From positions 50,301-61,751 of the forward strand of contig PAYF01000008.1 of NCBI GenBank assembly GCA_002714745.1: a stretch of 11,451 nucleotides of DNA, given 5' to 3'. Below are positions 6,013 through 11,451 of the stretch, piece after piece. The notes under the pieces are model-generated. The model did not search any database and had not been told where the DNA came from. It saw nothing but the letters and a program-made list of their open reading frames with translations. The DNA is from Methanobacteriota archaeon (GTDB lineage Archaea > Thermoplasmatota > Poseidoniia > Poseidoniales > Thalassarchaeaceae). A program made the translations under genes and the position numbers. Positions within the stretch are counted from its first letter, which is position 1; each line of letters begins with the position of its first letter.

Positions 6013-7224
6013 ATGGCAGAGGGGTGGAGCCGTTTCGCTGTGAGGTTTTCTGAGTACTACAACTCGCTTTCTGCAGAATCATTGTGGACTCCCCCTAGGT
6101 TTAGATCTCGGGAATGGATGTTCATTCCTTGGGGTGATAAACCCCCTGATAGGCACAGAGGATTTAGTGATCGTTTCGCTCTGCATAATTACTTGCGAAC
6201 CAAATCCCCTCATTCCTGTTTTCACAGCACTGCGTACTATACTGACCCGTCGCAGAGAAAGATGTTAGATAAGGGTTGGAAAGGAGCTGATTTGATATTC
6301 GATCTCGATGGAGACCATCTCCCAGGTGTCTCTGATAGAGATTTTCCTAGTATGTTAGAACTCATTCAAGAACAGGCCTGGACCCTTTGGTCTGACTTCT
6401 TATCTCCTGAATTCGGATTTGACGAGAAGTACCTACAGGTATCATTTTCAGGACATCGAGGATTCCATATGCATCTTCGTGATCCTAAATATCTACATCT
6501 AGATTCAAATGCTAGAAGGCAATTAGTGAATCATATTCGCGGAGAAGGAGTAAATGTCCAGGCATTGAGGAATAACGATACTGGCAGGTGGAGAGAAAGA
6601 GTAATTTCTGGAACTGAAACAGTAGTGCATAAATTGAGACAAATTGCCCTCAAAAAGGATGATGGAGATATATTTCTGAATGATCTTAATGACATAATGA
6701 AACAAAGGATTCGTAGCCCAGATTGTGATATACGTTCATTTAGCAAGAAGAGTATCGTTTCTTTGGCCGATCAATGTTTGAACGAATCTAAGGTTGATAG
6801 GATAAAATCAGATACGTCTCTAACAGTATTTGGTGAAACTGGAACTAAGGCATTTTGGGAATTGGTTAAGGGTGATTCTGCAGTAGTTTTGGGTGGCGCT
6901 GGTGAAACAGACGAAAATGTCACGGTCGATGTAAAGAGGGTTATCAGGTGGATAGGTAGTCTACATGGCAAATGTGGTCTGAGAGTTACCGAGTTACCTC
7001 TGAATAGATTGGACCCTGATAGTTCAGAGTCCTTCGATGCCTTAGATGAGGCAGTTGCCCTAGGGTCATCCCGAACATTCGAAGTCGAACTGATACAGGA
7101 CGATGTTCGTGCTAGGATTCTTGATAACGAGATTGAGGGCTCTAGTGGGGAGATTCACACAGTGACTGAGAGTTTAGCCACATTCCTCACTCTCAAGGGC
7201 TGGGCTAGGGTATTATCTGCATAA
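6013..7224 (+). CDS. priS: DNA primase small (catalytic) subunit
   Basis: PriS is the catalytic subunit of the archaeal/eukaryal two-subunit primase that makes primers at replication forks with PriL. With ATG 6013 the protein has 403 residues, at the long end of the family. Catalytic Asp97 and Asp99 lie in ADLIFDLDGDHL (92-103). The nucleotide-binding block SGHRGFHMHL is at 146-155 (usual form SGxxGxH). The third metal-binding aspartate is Asp306 in DVKRVIRWIGSLHGKCGL (306-323), the family's DxxRxIRxxxSLHGKxGL. The N-terminal block (REWMFIPWG, then LRTKSPHSCFHSTAYYTDP) also fits. A TTG at 5965 would add 16 residues that look non-conserved and would overlap the preceding gene. Oddly, no cysteines lie between the DxD and SGHRG blocks, where many primases carry a zinc knuckle. 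priL is not in the window. Confidence 0.93.
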   Translation: MAEGWSRFAVRFSEYYNSLSAESLWTPPRFRSREWMFIPWGDKPPDRHRGFSDRFALHNYLRTKSPHSCFHSTAYYTDPSQRKMLDKGWKGADLIFDLDGDHLPGVSDRDFPSMLELIQEQAWTLWSDFLSPEFGFDEKYLQVSFSGHRGFHMHLRDPKYLHLDSNARRQLVNHIRGEGVNVQALRNNDTGRWRERVISGTETVVHKLRQIALKKDDGDIFLNDLNDIMKQRIRSPDCDIRSFSKKSIVSLADQCLNESKVDRIKSDTSLTVFGETGTKAFWELVKGDSAVVLGGAGETDENVTVDVKRVIRWIGSLHGKCGLRVTELPLNRLDPDSSESFDALDEAVALGSSRTFEVELIQDDVRARILDNEIEGSSGEIHTVTESLATFLTLKGWARVLSA

Positions 7225-7292
7225 CCGCGTAATACCTGACACTCTTTCAGAGAACTTTGAATAATGTCGGTGTGCTAACAAGGTCGTTAACT

Positions 7293-8018
7293 ATGGGTGA
7301 TAACGATGAATTGGATGATTTGCCTTTACCTCCGCTACCTCCAGGCATCTCAATGCCACCACCTCCTCCCCCGCCACCATTAGCTGAATCTTCTATCGAA
7401 GATGATGAGGATCACGATGACACAGAAGAGAATGTGGATACAATTGACGATAGCTTATCATCGGACTTTAAATCTCAATGGGAGAGTCGTAAGGCGAACG
7501 ACCCAACACTATCAGATTCCAAAGACAGTATGTACGGACACATCGATAGGATTGCTACAGGTGAAGTCGGAACTCTATTGGATCGTTTTTCTGATCGATT
7601 CGGATCTGAACTTGATCGTGAGATAATAGTGCTTAGGAAAAAGCAGCAGCAGGAAATCAGGGCGGTAAAGCCAACTGTTGAATTGATTAGTGCTCCAGAA
7701 TCTGATGATGAATACGAAGAAGAGGTCTCCGATGCCATCGGTTCTTCCGATGAGTTTTCTCAGTTCTTTGATGTCGTAAACAATTTACTTGGCGACATGC
7801 CAGAGGATTTCATCCAACGATTCCTTGCTTCAGATTCATTCAAACTGTTTGAGTCAGTCGGTGCCAACCCTGATGCGGCAGATGAGGATACTCGAGCAGA
7901 ATTCTTCTCTATGATAAATGCAGAATTAGGTGAGTTACCTGAGGATAAGATAAACAAGTTCGTCGAGTCGCCCGGATTTGAGTTATTCACTAAAATGGGT
8001 GAATTGTATGGAGGTTGA
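7293..8018 (+). CDS. Acidic polyproline protein with two C-terminal 34-residue repeats, function unknown
   Basis: I do not recognise this protein. From ATG 7293 it has 241 residues. A TTG at 7257 would add 12 residues and is less likely. Residues 10-30 are proline-rich and include eight consecutive prolines (22-29). Residues 35-60 are strongly acidic. A probable helical or coiled-coil stretch with Arg/Lys/Gln follows (about 85-125), then a second acidic linker (134-157). The C-terminus holds two copies of one motif, residues 158-191 and 204-237, with about 15 of 34 positions identical (shared F-F, L-G, P-E-D, I, F, S, F-x-L-F, G). There is no signal peptide or membrane helix, so it should be cytoplasmic, and the layout suggests an interaction adaptor. 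It ends three bases before the following membrane-protein gene, which has a strong Shine-Dalgarno sequence inside this gene's end, so the two are likely co-expressed. Confidence 0.8.
   Translation: MGDNDELDDLPLPPLPPGISMPPPPPPPPLAESSIEDDEDHDDTEENVDTIDDSLSSDFKSQWESRKANDPTLSDSKDSMYGHIDRIATGEVGTLLDRFSDRFGSELDREIIVLRKKQQQEIRAVKPTVELISAPESDDEYEEEVSDAIGSSDEFSQFFDVVNNLLGDMPEDFIQRFLASDSFKLFESVGANPDAADEDTRAEFFSMINAELGELPEDKINKFVESPGFELFTKMGELYGG
7764..8003 (+). repeat. Tandem duplication of a 34-residue coding motif
   Basis: Within the polyproline protein, codons 158-191 (7764-7865) and 204-237 (7902-8003) encode two copies of the same motif separated by a 12-residue linker. By eye about 15 of 34 residues are identical, with the shared core LG(D/E)xPEDxIxxFxxS followed by FxLF. 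The relationship is seen at protein level; the DNA copies have diverged, so the duplication is old. Confidence 0.65.
8010..8016 (+). promoter_or_regulatory. Shine-Dalgarno sequence for the membrane protein at 8022
   Basis: GGAGGTT ends five bases before the ATG at 8022 and is complementary to the conserved CACCTCC-type 3' end of archaeal 16S rRNA. It lies inside the last codons of the polyproline-protein gene, which stops at 8016-8018, so translation of the two genes is probably coupled. It is the clearest ribosome-binding site in the window; most other starts here have only GGTG-like boxes or none. Confidence 0.7.
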
Positions 8019-8021
8019 AGT

Positions 8022-8792
8022 ATGGGATTGCTAGAGAAAGCTGAGAAGATTCAGACCGATTCGCCTGACAATGAGCCCGCAAAGGTAGTTCCTGAACCTG
8101 TGGCTCAACCTGAGCCGGTCGCACCTGAACCAAAGAAGGCCAGGAAATCTCGTAGGAAATCTAAGACAAAGAAGGCCAAGAAGGAAAGAGTACCCAAAGT
8201 GCTCCCAGACGGATTCGATAATGCGGGAAGGGCCAGATCCGCTGCCAGGTATCTATTCGACTTCATTGTCAACTTTGGTCTCATGGCCTTCTTGATTGGA
8301 CTATTCATTATGTTCTATACGGACATCACATACCCCCTCATTGCGTCTATAATACTCGCATTGGGCAATGTATTCTATCTACCCTCTAAGTTCTCCAGAT
8401 CAGCTGGAAACATTGTCTCTGGTACTAAATTCGTCAACACTAGGGGAGATCCACCATCATTCTTGTATCACATAGGAAAGAGCCTCAATGTACCACTCGT
8501 TTTCTTAGGCATGGTTGCTATGATGTACGCCATCTCCTCTGGTACTGAATGGACAACTGGAATGAAGGCCTTTGTAGGGATTGCAATCACCTTGATGCTA
8601 ATTCCTCTAGTTGACAGACTCATGTACAGGATGAGGAGCGACGATCTTGGCTTTTGGGACACTCTCTTTGGTGGTGTTTGGCTGGTGACCGCGTCCAAAG
8701 AATCTAGCGACTCTGGAATCATTCAGAGGTTGCAGTCAATTGGCGACTATGCTGAACAAAGAGGAATGCTGACAGAGGACGACACTAACTAA
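8022..8792 (+). CDS. Four-helix membrane protein with charged N-terminal tail, possibly RDD-like
   Basis: This 256-residue protein has a soluble N-terminal tail: a Pro/Glu/Val-rich stretch (18-37), then a very basic Lys/Arg patch (38-57). Four predicted membrane helices follow, at about 80-99, 103-120, 154-172 and 182-199, and then a hydrophilic C-terminus ending TEDDTN. The segment between helices 2 and 3 (VSGTKFVNTRGDPPSFLYH, about 132-150) recalls the GxxxxGLxVVxxxGxPPS element of RDD-family membrane proteins. DDLGFWDTLFGGVWLV (207-222) recalls the end of that domain. RDD membership is therefore possible but weak, and the usual Arg-Asp-Asp opening is not clear. The basic tail should stay in the cytoplasm. 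ATG 8022 follows a GGAGGTT ribosome-binding site by five bases and the previous stop by three, indicating coupling to the polyproline protein. Its TAA directly abuts the stop of the convergent CNNM gene. Confidence 0.78.
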   Translation: MGLLEKAEKIQTDSPDNEPAKVVPEPVAQPEPVAPEPKKARKSRRKSKTKKAKKERVPKVLPDGFDNAGRARSAARYLFDFIVNFGLMAFLIGLFIMFYTDITYPLIASIILALGNVFYLPSKFSRSAGNIVSGTKFVNTRGDPPSFLYHIGKSLNVPLVFLGMVAMMYAISSGTEWTTGMKAFVGIAITLMLIPLVDRLMYRMRSDDLGFWDTLFGGVWLVTASKESSDSGIIQRLQSIGDYAEQRGMLTEDDTN

Positions 8793-9854
8793 TCACTCAG
8801 GTTCTGAATCCTCATACCTCTGCTTTGCCAACTCACGCATATCTTCGTGGTGTACTCCGTCGTCTATTCCCTCTTGATCAGATTCATCAACAATCTCGAC
8901 ACCGAGAAGAGTTTCAATGACGTCTTCCATAGTAATCAGGCCGACAGTACCTCCAAAGTTATCCTTGACCATCAGCATCTGTATCTTATTCTCTAAAAGG
9001 ACATCAAGTGCTTTGTCAACAGAGTCATCCTGCTTGCATGAAAATATATCCCGTGAAATATCACTCATCTTGATGCCGTGCTCATCTACGGCTGCTCTGC
9101 GGAGAATCTCGCTTCTGAGCACCATCCCATTGATATCATCAATACTATCGCCTGTGACAGGCATCCTACCATAGATCATGATTGGTATTCTATCTAGGAC
9201 ATCGCTGACAGTCTCATGTTCATGAACTGTAGTAATTACCACTCTGGGAGTCATGATATCATTAACAGAAATCTCCTTTAGCCGTAGTACGTTTTGTATC
9301 ACAGCTTCCTCATCCTCCTCAATCTGGTCGGATTCTTCAGCGATATCTGCCAGTACAGAGAGTTCGGTACGAGTAACAGTCTCGGTCTCAACTGCCGTAA
9401 GAAGTGAACGAGTCACCTCGATTGGTTTGACTATAACCCACAGTAGAATCATCATGTAATTCAGGATATGGAAGGTAGGAACGGTCAGTTGCCTCCAGTA
9501 GATAGCACCTATTGTCTTAGGAAGAATTTCGCTTAGTAACAGAATAGCTATTGTTAGTATAGCAGCAGACGCAGCAACAACATACTCTCCTTCGAATGCT
9601 TTCTCGACCTCGGAACCTACCCCTAAGGCACCAACAGTATGAGCAATGGTATTCAGAGTTAGAATAGCAGTGAGAGGTCTCTCTGGATCATCTTTCCAAT
9701 TTGACCATGCATCACTAACTTTCTGATGGGTATCAGATAGGGATTTGATGTGCCCATGTGAAGTGGATAGAAGCACAGCTTCTAGAATGCTGCAAAGGAA
9801 CGACGCCCCCAGCGCAATCAACGCATAGGTAACAATCAATGTATAGTCACTCAA
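8793..9854 (-). CDS. CNNM/CorC-type membrane protein with CBS pair, putative magnesium/metal transporter
   Basis: The protein has 353 residues. The N-terminal DUF21/CNNM membrane domain has hydrophobic segments at about 5-28, 62-80, 93-113 and 127-147. It includes the family's conserved SEILPKTIGA (108-117, usually GEIxPKxxG) and an N-terminal SILEAVLLS block (22-30), where related proteins often read SxxExAxxS. A paired CBS module follows: CBS1 about 198-255 (VNDIMTPRVV start) and CBS2 about 266-320 (GTVGLITMEDVIETLLG end). This pair usually binds adenine nucleotides and controls transport. The protein then ends in an acidic tail and lacks the CorC_HlyC domain found in many bacterial members. 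Archaeal and bacterial CNNM/CorC proteins are Mg2+ transporters, but substrate is not proved here. The start is TTG 9854: an in-frame TGA lies 15 bases upstream and no early ATG exists. A GAGAGG about ten bases before it may aid initiation. Confidence 0.88.
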   Translation of the reverse strand: MSDYTLIVTYALIALGASFLCSILEAVLLSTSHGHIKSLSDTHQKVSDAWSNWKDDPERPLTAILTLNTIAHTVGALGVGSEVEKAFEGEYVVAASAAILTIAILLLSEILPKTIGAIYWRQLTVPTFHILNYMMILLWVIVKPIEVTRSLLTAVETETVTRTELSVLADIAEESDQIEEDEEAVIQNVLRLKEISVNDIMTPRVVITTVHEHETVSDVLDRIPIMIYGRMPVTGDSIDDINGMVLRSEILRRAAVDEHGIKMSDISRDIFSCKQDDSVDKALDVLLENKIQMLMVKDNFGGTVGLITMEDVIETLLGVEIVDESDQEGIDDGVHHEDMRELAKQRYEDSEPE

Positions 9855-9924
9855 ATTCGGTGCCTCTCAGATTTCCAAATTGTGGAACAATGGAATTAGT
9901 ACATCCCTGACCCTGCGGCGGGCG

Positions 9925-9938
9925 ATTATGACATAAAC
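9925..9938 (+). promoter_or_regulatory. Candidate archaeal TATA-like element for metG
   Basis: ATTATGACATAAAC is an AT-rich island about 24-37 bases upstream of the metG ATG in an otherwise GC-richer stretch. This spacing fits an archaeal TATA box driving a leaderless or very short-leader transcript. The call rests on composition and position only. The same 107-base gap must also hold the promoter for the divergent CNNM gene, for which I see no convincing box. Confidence 0.3.
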
Positions 9939-9961
9939 GTGTGGCTTCCCCAATCCGACAG

Positions 9962-11451
9962 ATGGAAGCCAGTTCTGACCGGGTTGCCATATTCATGGCG
10001 TGGCCATATGCAAATGGTCCGCTACATCTCGGACACGTAGCTGGCAATTGTCTACCTGCTGACATTCAGTACAAGTATGAACGAGCACGTGGACGTAAAG
10101 TTCTGATGTGCAGTGGCTCTGATGAGCATGGCACACCAATTACTTTGACTGCTGAACAAGATGGAGTGACTCCTCAAGAAGTTGTAGACCAATTTCACGA
10201 TATTAACAGTAAATCACTAGCAAATCTCGGTTGCTCCTGGGTCAAAAATATAGATCCTAGGGGCATTGAATATGGAGGTGCCCTATACAACAGAACATCT
10301 GATCCCATGCACAAAGAAATAGTCAGAGAGGTCTTTCAAAATCTACTAGATGCGGGTTACTTAGAACGAACCACCATGCAGCAGTACTGCTCTATCTCTG
10401 AGGGTGAAGTAAGATTTCTCCCTGATAGGTATGTAGAGGGTACTTGTCCAATATGTAGAGCCGATGGTGCTAGGGGCGATCAGTGCGATGATTGTGGAGG
10501 GACATACGAAGCACATCAATTAGAGAATCCTGTATCCAAGCTCGACCCTTCTGCCACAGTAGAGATTCGCGACACTGATCATATGTTCTTCAGATTGGAT
10601 TTATTTCAAGACCAGTTATCTGAAAGATATGAATTGCAATCGAAGATTTGGAAGCCAAACGTTCGTGCTATGACCAAGAATTGGCTTGACATGGGATTGC
10701 GTCCTAGAGCAGTGACCAGGGATATTGATTGGGGCATCTCTCTACCATTGGATGGTGAAGAATGGTCATCAAAGCGTGTTTACGTTTGGTTTGAGGCTGT
10801 ACAAGGATACTACACATGCGCACGCATTTGGGCCGAAAGATACGCCATTGGTGCAGGACACCCAAATGGCACTGATGCTTGGGAGGACTGGTGGAAAGTA
10901 GATTCAGATGGAAAAATTCCAAAGCATATCTATTTCATGGGTAAGGACAACATTCCATTTCATACAATCATCTGGCCCTCTATCATCATGGGTATGAATT
11001 CAGCCTCAGCTGGTACCCCCCCGTCTAGTGAGTTACGGCCTGGTGATTTAGCACTGGAAAGCAATGTCCCTGCGAATGAGTACCTAATGCTGCAAGGCGG
11101 GCAATTCAGTAAAAGCAGAAGGCATGGAGTATGGCTACCTTCATTCTTAGAGAGGTATGACCCGGATACATTGAGGTATTATCTATCAATAAACATGCCA
11201 GAGGGACATGATTCTGATTTCAGATGGGATGAATATGTTGACCGCGTAAACAACGAATTAATTGGCACCTATGCGAATTTTGTACATAGAGTATTGACAT
11301 TGGCTCACAGATTGCCCCATGATTCAGTTAATCCACTAGAGAAATACTATGATCAATCGTTGCATGCAAATGAGATTTCTCTCGTTAATCAACACATACA
11401 TTCCGCTACAGAATCTCTAGAAAGACAACGTTTCAAAGAATCACTACGAAC
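9962..11451 (+). CDS. metG: Methionyl-tRNA synthetase, archaeal type (3' end cut by window edge)
   Basis: MetRS charges initiator and elongator tRNA-Met with methionine. An uninterrupted frame of 496 codons runs from ATG 9962 off the right edge. The class I HIGH motif is HLGH at 22-25, inside PYANGPLHLGHVAG. GSDEHGTPI is at 52-60. The connective-peptide zinc knuckle uses Cys162, Cys165, Cys175 and Cys178 (CPICRADGARGDQCDDC). RDIDWGISLP is at 253-262, VYVWFEA at 273-279 and FMGKDNIPFH at 325-334. The KMSKS loop reads QFSKSRR at 381-387. PANEYLMLQGG before the loop and the NMPEGHDSDF block after it are the archaeal/eukaryal form. The anticodon-binding domain has just begun at the edge. GTG 9941 is an in-frame alternative start adding seven residues. 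The gene is divergent from the CNNM gene across about 107 bases. Confidence 0.95.
   Translation, partial: MEASSDRVAIFMAWPYANGPLHLGHVAGNCLPADIQYKYERARGRKVLMCSGSDEHGTPITLTAEQDGVTPQEVVDQFHDINSKSLANLGCSWVKNIDPRGIEYGGALYNRTSDPMHKEIVREVFQNLLDAGYLERTTMQQYCSISEGEVRFLPDRYVEGTCPICRADGARGDQCDDCGGTYEAHQLENPVSKLDPSATVEIRDTDHMFFRLDLFQDQLSERYELQSKIWKPNVRAMTKNWLDMGLRPRAVTRDIDWGISLPLDGEEWSSKRVYVWFEAVQGYYTCARIWAERYAIGAGHPNGTDAWEDWWKVDSDGKIPKHIYFMGKDNIPFHTIIWPSIIMGMNSASAGTPPSSELRPGDLALESNVPANEYLMLQGGQFSKSRRHGVWLPSFLERYDPDTLRYYLSINMPEGHDSDFRWDEYVDRVNNELIGTYANFVHRVLTLAHRLPHDSVNPLEKYYDQSLHANEISLVNQHIHSATESLERQRFKESLR

Noticed and set aside
9847..10065. 72-codon minus-strand frame covering the CNNM-metG gap
   Set aside because: It is antisense to the conserved HIGH-motif region of metG and has no protein-like features; it is a shadow frame.
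10994..11080. Apparent insertion before the KMSKS loop of MetRS, and a non-canonical FSKS loop
   Set aside because: Archaeal/eukaryal-type MetRS normally carries this longer PANEYL-containing segment and variable KFSxS-type loops, so neither is unusual.

Overview
The window looks like a compact, gene-dense archaeal chromosome segment with no mobile elements, RNA genes or CRISPR. It carries an archaeal/eukaryal-type DNA primase small subunit and an archaeal-type methionyl-tRNA synthetase. Genes start with ATG, GTG or TTG, some have Shine-Dalgarno-like GGTG or GGAGG boxes, and intergenic gaps are very short. Together with a two-subunit transketolase and futalosine-route menaquinone genes, this suggests a free-living euryarchaeon. 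A planktonic Thermoplasmatota/Marine Group II- or III-like lineage is my best guess from overall gene style, not something the sequence proves.

Layout. (1) Minus strand, 1-2302: transketolase N-terminal subunit, transketolase C-terminal subunit (4-base overlap), then a single-pass membrane protein cut by the window edge. (2) Plus strand, 2389-4372: mqnE then mqnA, two futalosine-pathway genes, divergent from the transketolase pair. (3) Minus strand, 4369-5691: mqnD followed 3 bases later by a small HEAT-repeat protein that closely resembles one half of eukaryotic deoxyhypusine hydroxylase. This pair meets mqnE-mqnA tail to tail with a 4-base overlap. (4) Plus strand, 5784-8792: a 64-residue cysteine/histidine-containing protein, the primase small subunit priS, an acidic polyproline protein with a tandem 34-residue C-terminal motif, and a multi-pass membrane protein with a basic tail. 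(5) Minus strand, 8793-9854: a CNNM/CorC-like transporter with a CBS pair, abutting the previous gene end to end. (6) Plus strand, 9962 to the edge: metG, partial.

How the genes fit together. MqnA makes 3-enolpyruvylbenzoate from chorismate, MqnE makes aminofutalosine from it, and MqnD later releases 1,4-dihydroxy-6-naphthoate. MqnB/nucleosidase and MqnC are not in the window. The transketolase subunits supply pentose and erythrose phosphates. PriS and MetRS are core information-processing enzymes.

The most interesting item is the half-length deoxyhypusine-hydroxylase-like protein. Its two His-Glu metal motifs are spaced exactly as in each half of the human enzyme, so a homodimer could rebuild the full di-iron site. 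If real, it points to full hypusine formation on archaeal IF5A, or to a di-iron enzyme co-opted next to menaquinone synthesis.
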